Shown in pieces: positions 34,213-42,560 of a DNA stretch of 64,000 bases; the first letter of the stretch is position 1; every line of letters starts with the position of its first letter. The position numbers and the translations under genes are program-made. The stretch comes from Nocardia aurea (lineage in GTDB: Bacteria; Actinomycetota; Actinomycetes; Mycobacteriales; Mycobacteriaceae), in contig NZ_QCYJ01000172.1 in NCBI RefSeq assembly GCF_003123685.1, forward strand, positions 1-64,000. Reading direction: 5' to 3'. Below the pieces are notes generated by a model, which was given only the letters and a program-made list of their open reading frames with translations, made no database searches and was not told where the DNA came from.

Positions 34213-35402
34213 CGCTGCGCCTTTCCGTTCGCGTGAGCCGTTCCGTTCGCACCCACGTCCGCGTGTCGGCGCAGCTCGCCGAGCACTTCCTCGGTGTCGG
34301 CGCCCAGTCGCGGCGCGGGACCGGCGACCCGGCCGGGCGTTCGGGAGAACCACGTCGGCGGGCCGGGGAAACGCAAAGGCCCGTAGGAGGATTCGACGGT
34401 TTCGAAGAAGCCCGCGTCGGTCAGGTGGGGATTGTCGAACAATTCGTCCAGCGAGCGCACCGGCGCGCACGGAATACCCAGCGCGCGAAGCAGTTCCAGC
34501 CACTGGTCGGTGGTGCGCTCGGCGAAGGTCTCGGCGAGTCGGGCGTAGACGACGTCGATCCGCGCCGCACGCTGTTCCAGCGTCGCGAATTCCGGGCCCG
34601 CCCAGGCGGGACGCACGGCCTCGACGAAGGTCGTCCACTGTTTGTCGTTGTAGACCAGCGCGGACAGGTAGCCGTCGGCGGTGCGATAGGGCTTGCGATT
34701 CGGGGTGACGGCGCGTGGATAGTGCGCGGGTCCGAGCTGCGGTTCGAACAACGCGCCGTTGGCGTGCTCGACCAGCATGAACGCCGCCATGGTCTCGAAC
34801 ATGGCGACCTCGACCTCTTGGCCCTCGCCGGTGCGCTCGCGATGGAACAGCGCCATCGTCGTCGCGTACACCGCGGTCAGGCCCGCGATCTTGTCGGCCA
34901 TGATGGTGCCGACGTATCCGGCGGTTCCGGTGAGCTGTTCCTGGACCGACGGCAGACCGCATTCGGCCTGGATGGTGTCGTCGTAGGCGGTCAGATCAGC
35001 GTCGCGACCGCGACGGCCGTAGCCGTAGCAGTTGGTGTAGACGATCGACGGATTCAGTGCCGCGACCGCGTCGTAGCCGAATCCGAGCCGATCGATCGCC
35101 GAGGCGCGCATGGAGTGGATGAACACGTCGGCCGTGGCCACCAGGTCGCGCAGCGCGGCGGCGCCCTCGTCGGATCTCAGGTCGAGCACCACACTGCGTT
35201 TGCCCCGGTTGACATTGACGAAGACGCCGCCCATGCCGCGTTCGGGGCCCACCGAGATGAAGCGGGTGTTGTCGCCGGCCGGAGGTTCGATCTTGATGAT
35301 CTCCGCGCCCATATCGGCCATGATCTGCGTGCAGTATGGGCCCATGACCATCGCCGTCAGGTCGATGACACGGATACCGGACAGCGGGCCTGTATGTTCC
35401 AT
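34209..35402 (-). CDS. Class III CoA-transferase (CaiB/BaiF family)
   Basis: The 397-residue protein begins EHTGPLSGIRVIDLTAMVMGP and has MADMGAEIIKIEPP, standard class III motifs. The catalytic Asp candidate is in LTAYDDTIQAECG. The ATG at 35402 is preferred to the GTG two codons upstream because AAGGA is then 7 nt away. It heads the minus-strand operon. The divergent promoter contains a 14-bp palindrome at 35445-35458 and a GntR-type site at 35479-35501. Confidence 0.88.
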   Translation of the reverse strand: MEHTGPLSGIRVIDLTAMVMGPYCTQIMADMGAEIIKIEPPAGDNTRFISVGPERGMGGVFVNVNRGKRSVVLDLRSDEGAAALRDLVATADVFIHSMRASAIDRLGFGYDAVAALNPSIVYTNCYGYGRRGRDADLTAYDDTIQAECGLPSVQEQLTGTAGYVGTIMADKIAGLTAVYATTMALFHRERTGEGQEVEVAMFETMAAFMLVEHANGALFEPQLGPAHYPRAVTPNRKPYRTADGYLSALVYNDKQWTTFVEAVRPAWAGPEFATLEQRAARIDVVYARLAETFAERTTDQWLELLRALGIPCAPVRSLDELFDNPHLTDAGFFETVESSYGPLRFPGPPTWFSRTPGRVAGPAPRLGADTEEVLGELRRHADVGANGTAHANGKAQR

Positions 35403-35444
35403 CGCCACGTCCTTTTTTGCGACCTCTCCGGTGTCTACACAAAT

Positions 35445-35458
35445 CCCATCGCGATGGG
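35445..35458. promoter_or_regulatory. Perfect 14-bp palindrome in divergent promoter
   Basis: CCCATCGCGATGGG is self-complementary. It lies 42 bp before the class III CoA-transferase start and 17 bp before the ATG at 35476. It could be an operator; no matching regulator is identified. Confidence 0.4.
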
Positions 35459-35475
35459 TACCGTGAGGCTATCTG

Positions 35476-37053
35476 ATGAATCTTTGCAAGGATAGTGATA
35501 TCAAAGACGCTGTGGACAGTTTCAACGGCGACAGCCCACCGGGCCCGGCCCCCCTTCGACCGATCGCCCGTGTGCTCGACGCGCCTCTGCGCGCCGAGCC
35601 CGACGCGACGGCCGTAGAAGCCGCCTCCGGCTCCCTGACCTATGCCCAACTCGACGAACGAGCCGACCGCGCGGCGGGCGCCCTGTGGTCGCTCGGCGTG
35701 CGCCCCGGCGACCGCGTCGCGGCGTGCCTGCCCAACGACCTCGACATCGTCGTCGCCTTCCACGGCACGCAGCGGATAGGCGCCGTGTGGGCGGGTATCG
35801 GCGAGGCCCTGTCGGCTCCCGAACAGCGGCATCTGGTCGATCTGGTCACGCCGACGGTGGTACTCGCCGGACCGCGCTGGCTGCTCGACACACCCGAGAC
35901 CATCGACGCCGAGCGCTGGGCCGCCCTGACCGAATCGGCCGAAGCGCCACCCGCCGTCGAACTCGATATCGACGCGCCCGCGGGTATCGCCTTCACCAGC
36001 GGGACGTCCGGCAAGCCGAAGGCCGTCGTGCACAGTCAGCGTAACCTGCTGCTGCCGGGCGCCGCACTGGTCGCCACCCGCGGATACGGCCCCGACCTGC
36101 GCAAGGGCGACAGCTTCCCGTTCACGATCCTCAATCTGATGGTGCTGTCGACCCTGCTCACGGCACAGGCCGGCGGTTGCGCGGTCGTCATGAACCGCCG
36201 CGATCTCGAAGGCGTGGCCGAGTGGATCGCCCGCCACCGCGTGACCGTGTGGAACGGCGCACCGGCCCAGCTCTACGACCTGGCACGGCGGCCCGAGCTC
36301 GATCTGAGCTCGCTGCGGGAGGTCTGGAGCGGTGGCAGCGACACCCCCGACACCATCCGCAAGGCCTTCGCCGCCGCGCACGGCATCTCCCCCCGCGTCA
36401 CCTACGGCCTCACCGAAGCCCCGACCATCGTCTCCATCGACACACCGGGTTCGCAGTGGTCACCCGGCAGCAGCGGCCTGGTGATGCCCCAGTTCGATGT
36501 CGCCGCCTACGACGACGACGGCCGACGCCTGCCACCCGGCGGGCTCGGCGAGTTGAAGGTCGCCCCCGCCACCGCGGGGCCGTGGGCCGGACTGTGGACA
36601 CCGATGCTCGGCTATTGGGAGGATGGTCGCGTGCGGCCCCCCGAACCGGGTCCGACCCCCACCGGCGATATCGGCACCGTCGACGCCGAGGGCATGCTGT
36701 CGGTGCTCGATCGCAAGAAGATGGTCATCATTCGCGGCGGCGCGAATGTGTACCCGCTCGAGGTGGAGCGGGTCATCGGCGCCCATCCGGATGTCAACAA
36801 GGTCGCGGTCTGTCCCGTTCCCGACGAACGGCTCGGCCAGAAGGTCGCCGCGATCGTCGAAAGTCTCTCCCCCACGGTCGATTTCGCGGAACTCGCGGCG
36901 CTGTGCAAACGGGACCTGGCCGGATACAAGGTGCCCGAGATCTGGGTGCGGGTCGACGCCCTGCCGACCAACGCCATGGGCAAGGTGGAACGCACCAAAC
37001 TCACCGAACTCGCCGCGCCCGCCGCCGAACCGACAACGGAGGTCTCCCGGTGA
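35476..37053 (+). CDS. Acyl-CoA synthetase (AMP-binding)
   Basis: This is an ANL-superfamily ligase of up to 525 residues. A3 motif AFTSGTSGKPKAVVHS is near 175, A5 region VTYGLTEAP, A8 region LSVLDRKKMVIIRGG and A10 Lys in AMGKVERTK. It is on the short side because the N-domain before LTYAQLDERADRAA is compact. The start is doubtful: the ATG at 35476 has no ribosome site and lies inside a GntR-type operator. Either the mRNA is leaderless or translation begins at a downstream GTG, such as the one in VDSFN. It overlaps the next SDR by 4 nt. Confidence 0.85.
   Translation: MNLCKDSDIKDAVDSFNGDSPPGPAPLRPIARVLDAPLRAEPDATAVEAASGSLTYAQLDERADRAAGALWSLGVRPGDRVAACLPNDLDIVVAFHGTQRIGAVWAGIGEALSAPEQRHLVDLVTPTVVLAGPRWLLDTPETIDAERWAALTESAEAPPAVELDIDAPAGIAFTSGTSGKPKAVVHSQRNLLLPGAALVATRGYGPDLRKGDSFPFTILNLMVLSTLLTAQAGGCAVVMNRRDLEGVAEWIARHRVTVWNGAPAQLYDLARRPELDLSSLREVWSGGSDTPDTIRKAFAAAHGISPRVTYGLTEAPTIVSIDTPGSQWSPGSSGLVMPQFDVAAYDDDGRRLPPGGLGELKVAPATAGPWAGLWTPMLGYWEDGRVRPPEPGPTPTGDIGTVDAEGMLSVLDRKKMVIIRGGANVYPLEVERVIGAHPDVNKVAVCPVPDERLGQKVAAIVESLSPTVDFAELAALCKRDLAGYKVPEIWVRVDALPTNAMGKVERTKLTELAAPAAEPTTEVSR
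35479..35501. promoter_or_regulatory. GntR-type operator candidate overlapping the ligase start
   Basis: AATCTTTGCAAGGATAGTGATAT matches AATCCTCATAAGGATAGCAATAT at 47808-47830 in 17 of 23 positions. The latter and its inverted copy at 49085-49119 flank the GntR gene. Repressor binding here would block transcription or initiation of the ligase-SDR operon. Confidence 0.5.
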
Positions 37054-37826
37054 GCCTGCCCCGCGAACACGCGACACGACTGTTCGACCTGGACGGCCGG
37101 GTCGCCATCGTCACCGGCGCGTCGTCCGGTCTCGGGGTCGCGGTCGCGGAATCCCTGGCCGCGCTCGGCGCCAAGGTCGCCGTGGTCGCGCGCCGCGAGG
37201 ACCGCCTGACCGAACTCGCCAAACGCATCGACGGACATCCCGTCGTCTGCGATCTCGGCGACTCCGACCGGGTCGGCGACGTGGTTCCGGCGGTGGTCGA
37301 CGCGCTCGGACCGCCGGAGATCCTGGTCAGCGCCGCGGGCAACCGCTTCAGCAACGATCGCGCCGAATCCGAATCGCTCGCAGACGTGCACCGGACGCTC
37401 GGCCTGAATCTGATCGCCCCGTTCCTGCTCGCGCAGGCGGTGTTCCCGTACATGCGCGACGCCGGGCGCGGATCGATCGTCAACATCTCCTCGATCAGCG
37501 GACGGGTCGGCGTGCCGGGAATTCCCCAGGCCTCCTACGCCGCGAGCAAATCGGGGCTTTCCGGACTCACCGCCGAACTCGCGGTGCAGTGGGCCCGGCA
37601 CTCGATCCGGGTGAACACGGTCGCGCCCGGATTCTTCCGCAGCGAGATCACCGACAGCCTCTACGACAGCGACCGGGGCGCGGACTATCTGCGCCGCAAC
37701 ACCCCCCTGCCGACCGAGGGAACGGCCGACGACATCGTCGGCGCGGTCACCTGGCTGGCCGGTGACGCGGCCCGCTACGTCACAGGTCAGACGATCGTCG
37801 TTGACGGCGGCTGGACGACCCGCTGA
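37050..37826 (+). CDS. Short-chain dehydrogenase/reductase
   Basis: The 258-residue classical SDR has TGASSGLG near 23, SAAGNR near 94, NISSISG and YAASK, ending TGQTIVVDGGWTTR. The GTG start overlaps the ligase TGA by 4 nt. It may oxidise a 3-hydroxyacyl-CoA made downstream of the ligase. The next gene begins after a 149-bp gap with its own operator, so this is probably the end of the two-gene operon. Confidence 0.88.
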   Translation: MSLPREHATRLFDLDGRVAIVTGASSGLGVAVAESLAALGAKVAVVARREDRLTELAKRIDGHPVVCDLGDSDRVGDVVPAVVDALGPPEILVSAAGNRFSNDRAESESLADVHRTLGLNLIAPFLLAQAVFPYMRDAGRGSIVNISSISGRVGVPGIPQASYAASKSGLSGLTAELAVQWARHSIRVNTVAPGFFRSEITDSLYDSDRGADYLRRNTPLPTEGTADDIVGAVTWLAGDAARYVTGQTIVVDGGWTTR

Positions 37827-37872
37827 CCTGTGCGCTTGCGCCGGTCAGAGCCGGTTGACACCCGGTACCAAT

Positions 37873-37912
37873 AATGGAAATATTATTGTCCTATCTGGAG
37901 AATCTAATTCTC
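37873..37912. promoter_or_regulatory. Operator element with GAGAAT-CTA-ATTCTC palindrome
   Basis: AATGGAAAT at 37873 is followed at fixed distance by GGAGAAT, and GAGAATCTAATTCTC (37898-37912) is an exact inverted repeat with a 3-bp spacer. The 40-bp block aligns without gaps to 9468-9507. It is 64 nt before the reductase ATG. Confidence 0.65.
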
Positions 37913-37975
37913 GTATGACGAAAATTGATGTGCGAGATCCGGAAAGTCCAAGGGCGAGGAAGGAATCCGCTCCGA

Positions 37976-38959
37976 ATGTTTGCGGCAGTTGTTATCGAAA
38001 AGGGCGACGAGGGAACAAAAGTCGCGCTGACGAATGTGGATGAAGCGGCGCTTCCCGAGGGGAACGTCACCGTCGAGGTGGCGTATTCGACCCTCAACTA
38101 CAAGGACGCCCTCGCCATCACCGGCTCGTCGCCGGTCGTGCGGTCGTTCCCGATGGTCCCCGGCATCGATCTCGCCGGCGTCGTCACCGACAGCGCGCAT
38201 CCGGACTACTCGGCGGGTGACGAGGTCATCCTCAACGGTTGGGGCGTCGGTGAGAAGCACTGGGGCGGCCTCGCGCAGAAGGCGCGCCTGGACGGCGACT
38301 GGCTGATCCCCAAGCCCGCGGAATTCACCGCGCGCCAGGCGATGTCGATCGGCACCGCGGGTTACACCGCCAGCCTGTGCGTCGAGGCGCTGCTGCGCCA
38401 CGGCGTCACGCCCGACCAGGGCGAGATCCTGGTGACCGGCGCGACCGGCGGCGTGGGCAGCATCGCGATCGCGCTGCTGACCAAGGCCGGTTTCGGCGTG
38501 GCCGCCGCCACCGGCAAGACCTCCGAGACCGAATACCTCCAGAGCCTCGGCGCGGGCACCGTCGTCGATCGCGCCGAGTTGTCCGAGCGCGGCAAGCCGC
38601 TGCAGAAGGAACGCTGGGCCGGTGTCGTCGACACCGCCGGTTCCCACACCCTGGTCAACGCCGCCGCGCAGACCCGCTACGGCGGCGCCGTCGCGGCCTG
38701 CGGCCTGGCACAGGGTATGGATTTCCCGGCCACCGTCGCCCCGTTCATCCTGCGCGGTGTGTCGCTGCTGGGCGTCGACAGTGTGATGGCGCCCAAACCG
38801 CGCCGTCTCGAGGCCTGGGCCCGACTGGCCCGTGACCTCGACCCCGCCGCCTTGGAATCCATCGCCCAGGAAGTCGGTCTCGGTGAGTCCATCGCAGAGG
38901 CGAGCCGGCTCATCGACGGCACCGTGCGCGGTCGCATCGTCGTCGACGTGAATCGCTGA
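37976..38959 (+). CDS. YhdH/AcuI-type MDR reductase (acrylyl-CoA reductase-like)
   Basis: This 327-residue zinc-free medium-chain reductase is of the YhdH/AcuI type, which reduces acrylyl-CoA-like enoyl-CoAs with NADPH. Markers: STLNYKDALAITG near 37, PGIDLAGVV, VTGATGGVGSIAIALL near 150 and GRIVVDVNR at the end. The ATG at 37976 has AGGAAGGA upstream and starts MFAAVVIEK as expected. It heads the operon with the double hot-dog hydratase and an acyl-CoA synthetase. Confidence 0.87.
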   Translation: MFAAVVIEKGDEGTKVALTNVDEAALPEGNVTVEVAYSTLNYKDALAITGSSPVVRSFPMVPGIDLAGVVTDSAHPDYSAGDEVILNGWGVGEKHWGGLAQKARLDGDWLIPKPAEFTARQAMSIGTAGYTASLCVEALLRHGVTPDQGEILVTGATGGVGSIAIALLTKAGFGVAAATGKTSETEYLQSLGAGTVVDRAELSERGKPLQKERWAGVVDTAGSHTLVNAAAQTRYGGAVAACGLAQGMDFPATVAPFILRGVSLLGVDSVMAPKPRRLEAWARLARDLDPAALESIAQEVGLGESIAEASRLIDGTVRGRIVVDVNR

Positions 38960-38973
38960 TCAGGAGTTTATTC

Positions 38974-40320
38974 GTGGCAACCACAAGGAAAGCCGCCGCA
39001 CCGGCGGCGAAGGCCGCACCGGCGGCGAAGGCCGCACCGGCGGCGAAGAAGACCACCGCGGCCAAAGCCGCGCCGGCGGCGAAGACCACCCGCGCGACCA
39101 AGACCACCGCCACCAAGGCCACCGCGGCCAAGGCGGCAGCGGCGGAGCCGACCGTCGAACTCGATCTGTCCGACGTCGACCATCGGGTCGGCAAGCCGAT
39201 CGGCGGCGGTCAGCTGTGGGATCCGTGCAGCACCTCCGATATCCGCCGCTGGGTCATGGCGATGGACTACCCCAACCCGCTGCACTGGGATCAGGAATTC
39301 GCCAGGGAGTCCCGCTACGGCGGCCTGGTCGCCCCGCAGTCGATGGCGGTCGGACTGGACTACGGTCACGGCGCCGCCCCCGCGTGTGTCGGCCATATCC
39401 CCAACAGCCACTTGATCTTCGGTGGCGAGGAGTGGTGGTTCTACGGTGCGCCCGTGCGCCCCGGCGACACCCTGTTCCAGGATCGGCGTTTCCACGACTA
39501 CAAGGTCGCGGACACGAAATTCGCCGGGCCGACCATGTTCTCGCGCGGTGACACCACCCACCGCAACCAGAACGGCGTGCTCGTCGCCCGCGAACGCTCC
39601 ACCGCCATCCGCTACCTCGCCGAAGAGGCCGCCAAGCGCGGCATGTACGACAACTCCGTCGGCGAGCTCAAGCGCTGGACGGCCGAGGAACTGGCCGAGG
39701 TCGACGCGCTGCGCACCGAATGGCTGCATTCCAATCGTCTCGGTGTCTCACCGCATTTCGACGAGGTGAAGGTCGGCGACAAGCTGCCGCGCCGCGTCAT
39801 CGGCCCGCACTCGATCGCGAGTTTCACCACCGAGTACCGCGCCTTCCTGTTCAACATCTGGGGCACCTTCCGCTGGACCGCGCCCGAGGGCATCAAGGAT
39901 CCGTGGGTGTACCAGGATCCGGGCTGGACCGAGGGGTTCGGCTTCGACGAAGAGGGCGCCAAGATCGATCCGCGACTGCGCGACGGTCTCTACGTCGGCC
40001 CGTCTCGCGGCCATATCGACAACGAGAAGGCGGGCGAGGTCGGCATGGCGCGGGCCTACGGCTACGGCGCGACCATGGGCGCCTGGTGCACCGACTACTT
40101 GGCCTACTGGGCGGGTAACGACGGCATGGTGCGCCACACCAAGGCCGATTTCCGCCTTCCGGCCTTCGAGGGCGACGTGACCTACTTCGACGCCGAGATC
40201 ATCGGCAAGGAAGCCCAGTCTGTCTGGGGTGTACCACTGGTCCAGGTCGAGCTCAGGCTCACCGACCAGAATGGCGGCACGCTCGTCAAGTGCGTCGCCG
40301 AGGTCGAACTGCCGTTCTGA
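38974..40320 (+). CDS. Double hot-dog (FAS1/MaoC-like) dehydratase with histone-H1-like N-terminal tail
   Basis: In the 448-residue protein, residues ~1-58 are a low-complexity Lys/Ala/Pro/Thr tail with repeated APAAKA units, like the tails of histone H1 or mycobacterial HupB. Residues ~60-448 form two hot-dog domains of the MaoC N-terminal/FAS1-like dehydratase family: YPNPLHWDQEFARES with YGGLVAPQSMA in the first half and ARAYGYGATMGAW in the second. The core should hydrate or dehydrate an acyl-CoA. The tail might bind nucleic acid, membrane or polyphosphate; no function is known to me. GTG follows CAGGAG. The tail is encoded by 18-bp tandem DNA repeats. Confidence 0.8.
   Translation: MATTRKAAAPAAKAAPAAKAAPAAKKTTAAKAAPAAKTTRATKTTATKATAAKAAAAEPTVELDLSDVDHRVGKPIGGGQLWDPCSTSDIRRWVMAMDYPNPLHWDQEFARESRYGGLVAPQSMAVGLDYGHGAAPACVGHIPNSHLIFGGEEWWFYGAPVRPGDTLFQDRRFHDYKVADTKFAGPTMFSRGDTTHRNQNGVLVARERSTAIRYLAEEAAKRGMYDNSVGELKRWTAEELAEVDALRTEWLHSNRLGVSPHFDEVKVGDKLPRRVIGPHSIASFTTEYRAFLFNIWGTFRWTAPEGIKDPWVYQDPGWTEGFGFDEEGAKIDPRLRDGLYVGPSRGHIDNEKAGEVGMARAYGYGATMGAWCTDYLAYWAGNDGMVRHTKADFRLPAFEGDVTYFDAEIIGKEAQSVWGVPLVQVELRLTDQNGGTLVKCVAEVELPF
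38995..39048 (+). repeat. Three perfect 18-bp tandem repeats in the tail-coding region
   Basis: The unit GCCGCACCGGCGGCGAAG occurs three times head to tail and encodes Ala-Ala-Pro-Ala-Ala-Lys each time. Related, less regular units follow to about 39150. The copy number could vary by slippage. Confidence 0.9.
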
Positions 40321-40349
40321 GGCGGCGGAAGGAACGGGGAAGGTCGAGG

Positions 40350-42056
40350 ATGACCACCGAAACCAAGGAAGTATCCGAACAACAACCGGCGATCGCGTCC
40401 GGCTTGCCGCTAGCGGACGAGCCGGGCCTGGGCACCCTCACCCTGCCGGGCTTCCTCCGCGAGGTGACACAGCAGTTCGGCAGTCGTGAGGCCCTGGTCT
40501 TCCACGACGACGCCGGTGTCACCCGCTGGACGTACGACGAGCTGTGGGAACGCTCCGTCGAGGTGGCGCGGGCGCTACGCGCCTGCGGCGTCGGCAAGGA
40601 CAGCCGCGTCGGCGTGCTGATGACGAACAGGCCCGAATGGCTCGCGGCCGTCTTCGGCACCTCGCTGGCGGGCGGCGTCGCCGTCGCGCTGAGCACCTTC
40701 TCCACCCCGGCCGAGCTCGAGCATCTGCTCGGGCTGTCCGGAGTCTCGGTGCTGCTGTTCGAACGTACCGTGGCGAAAAGGGATTTCGCCACGGTGCTGA
40801 CCGATCTGGAACCGGCCATCGCCACCTCGGCGCCCGGCGCCGTGCAGTCGGCGGCCTACCCGTTCCTGCGCCATCTCGCCGTCGTCGGCGAGCCGGTGCC
40901 GGGCGGCGCGATCGACCACTGGGACACCTTCGTGGCCCGTGGACAGACCGAACCGGTCGAACTGATCGAGGCCAGCGCCGCGTCGGTGAACCCGAGCGAT
41001 ACCGCTGTCCTGTTCTTCTCCTCGGGCACCACGAGCAAGCCCAAGGGCATCCGCAGCGCGCACCGCGGCGTCACGATCCAGATGTGGCGCTTCCGGCGGA
41101 TGTTCGGTTTCGGTCCGGAAGACGATGTCCGCTGCTGGACCGCCAACGGGTTCTTCTGGTCCGGCAACTTCGGGCAGGCGCTGGGCTCCACCCTCGCCGC
41201 AGGCGGATCGCTGGTGCTCCAGTCGACCTTCGACGGTGCGGCGGCCCTGGAACTGATGCAGTCCGAGCGGGTCAATTTCCCGGTCGCGTGGCCGCATCAG
41301 TGGGCACAGCTCGAAGGCGCGCCCAACTGGTCGACGGTGGATCTGAGCAGTCTGCGGTTCGTCGACCGCGACTACCCGGCCGCGCGGCATCCCACGGTGA
41401 CGACCGACTGGACCGAGCCGGGTCACGCCTACGGCAATACCGAAACCTTCACCATCACCACGTGTTTCGCGGCCAACACCCCCGAGGACGTGATCGCGGG
41501 CAGCAGTGGCGAGCCGTTGCCCGGCAATACGATCAAGGTCGTCGACCCGCTCACCGGTCTGGTGCTGACGCGCGGGGAACGCGGCGAGATCTGCGTCAAA
41601 GGCCCGACCCTGATGCTCGGCTACGTCGGCATCCCGCTGGACGAGACGCTCGACGAGGACGGCTACTTCCACACCGGCGACGGCGGCTACCTCGACGATA
41701 TCGGCCGCCTCTACTGGGAAGGACGGCTCACCGACATCATCAAGACCGGTGGCGCCAACGTCTCCCCGCTGGAAGTGGACGAGGAACTCAACCGCTACCC
41801 CGGCGTGAAGGTCGGTCGCACCGTGGGTGTTCCGCACGAAACCCTCGGCGAGGTCGTGGTGGCCTGTGTCGTGCCGCACGCGGACACGACGCTCGACGGC
41901 GAGGCGATCCGCACCTTCCTGCGCGAAAGCCTGGCCAGCTACAAGGTGCCCCGGCACGTGCTCTTCTTCGCCGAAGAGGATATCGAGATCACCGGCAGCG
42001 CCAAGATCAAATCGAGTGACCTGCGGGTGCTCGCCGCACAGCGGCTGGAAACCTAG
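40350..42056 (+). CDS. Acyl-CoA/acetoacetyl-CoA synthetase-like ligase
   Basis: The 568-residue ANL ligase has A3 motif LFFSSGTTSKPKGI near 232, A5 region HAYGNTE, A8 region RLYWEGRLTDIIKTGG and A10 Lys in GSAKIKSSD. It forms an acyl-AMP and then an acyl-CoA. The ATG follows GGGGAAGG. It is the third gene of the 37976-42056 operon and is followed by a strong terminator. The substrate is unknown. Confidence 0.9.
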   Translation: MTTETKEVSEQQPAIASGLPLADEPGLGTLTLPGFLREVTQQFGSREALVFHDDAGVTRWTYDELWERSVEVARALRACGVGKDSRVGVLMTNRPEWLAAVFGTSLAGGVAVALSTFSTPAELEHLLGLSGVSVLLFERTVAKRDFATVLTDLEPAIATSAPGAVQSAAYPFLRHLAVVGEPVPGGAIDHWDTFVARGQTEPVELIEASAASVNPSDTAVLFFSSGTTSKPKGIRSAHRGVTIQMWRFRRMFGFGPEDDVRCWTANGFFWSGNFGQALGSTLAAGGSLVLQSTFDGAAALELMQSERVNFPVAWPHQWAQLEGAPNWSTVDLSSLRFVDRDYPAARHPTVTTDWTEPGHAYGNTETFTITTCFAANTPEDVIAGSSGEPLPGNTIKVVDPLTGLVLTRGERGEICVKGPTLMLGYVGIPLDETLDEDGYFHTGDGGYLDDIGRLYWEGRLTDIIKTGGANVSPLEVDEELNRYPGVKVGRTVGVPHETLGEVVVACVVPHADTTLDGEAIRTFLRESLASYKVPRHVLFFAEEDIEITGSAKIKSSDLRVLAAQRLET

Positions 42057-42191
42057 CCGCTGACCGCGGGGTGGGTCCGGCGCCGACAACGACGTTTGTC
42101 GCCGGACCATCGCCCGCGTCCCACGCGCGGCGGACCGGACCCGACAACGGCGTCGTCCGATCCGCCACGGCGGTGCCCGTCACGTGACACG

Positions 42192-42229
42192 AAAAGCCCG
42201 AACAGCCGCTCAGCTGTTCGGGCTTTTTC
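42192..42229 (+). terminator. Intrinsic terminator of the 37976-42056 operon
   Basis: AAAAGCCCGAACAGC pairs with GCTGTTCGGGCTTTT over 15 bp around a 6-nt loop, ending in TTTTT. It lies 136 nt after the ligase stop, with other hairpins between. Confidence 0.9.
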
Positions 42230-42473
42230 GTAATTGGGGGTGTCGTGCACGCGGGGTGGGTCCGAATCGGGTCGGGAAGGCCCGGCCTACGCGGACAAAC
42301 GCGGCGGTCAGGTCCGGGAACCCGGCTGTTCGGGGCGATATTGTCCGTTCGGGCCGGGTGTCCCGCGCTCCGAACAGACAACGCTGTTCGGCCCATCGCG
42401 TTCCGGCGATCCCGACTCCCGCAACCGCCGCGCCGTCCGCTCGGTCCGGGGGCGTCCCCTCGCCACACGACGA

Positions 42474-42501
42474 AGCCCGAACAGACAACGCTGTTCGGGC
42501 T
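42474..42501 (-). terminator. Terminator hairpin for the minus-strand ACAD operon
   Basis: AGCCCGAACAG pairs with CTGTTCGGGCT around ACAACG, an 11-bp perfect stem located 60 bp beyond the ACAD stop. On the minus strand only a short TTCGTCGT tail follows. It is the second copy of the repeated hairpin. Confidence 0.6.
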
Positions 42502-42560
42502 CATCGTGTTCGGGTCGTCTCGATGTCAACGGCCGGTGCGCCGCCGCGCCGAGTCGGCGT

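Larger units (their letters stand above)
42057..42560. repeat. Hairpin-rich convergent intergenic region
   Basis: About 500 bp without a convincing gene, holding at least five hairpins built from related words (GACAACG, CCGAACAG/CTGTTCGG). GGTCCGGCG...CGCCGGACC is near 42075-42105. An exact 22-bp direct repeat, CCGAACAGACAACGCTGTTC plus GG, occurs at 42370-42391 and 42477-42498. A 14-bp direct repeat GCGGGGTGGGTCCG occurs at about 42067 and 42251. Two hairpins look like terminators for the convergent operons. Confidence 0.7.

Noticed and set aside
32941..34962. 673-residue version of the class I CoA-transferase
   Set aside because: The extra N-terminus lies within the class III CoA-transferase gene. 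The GTG at 34212 with GTGA overlap matches the family start.
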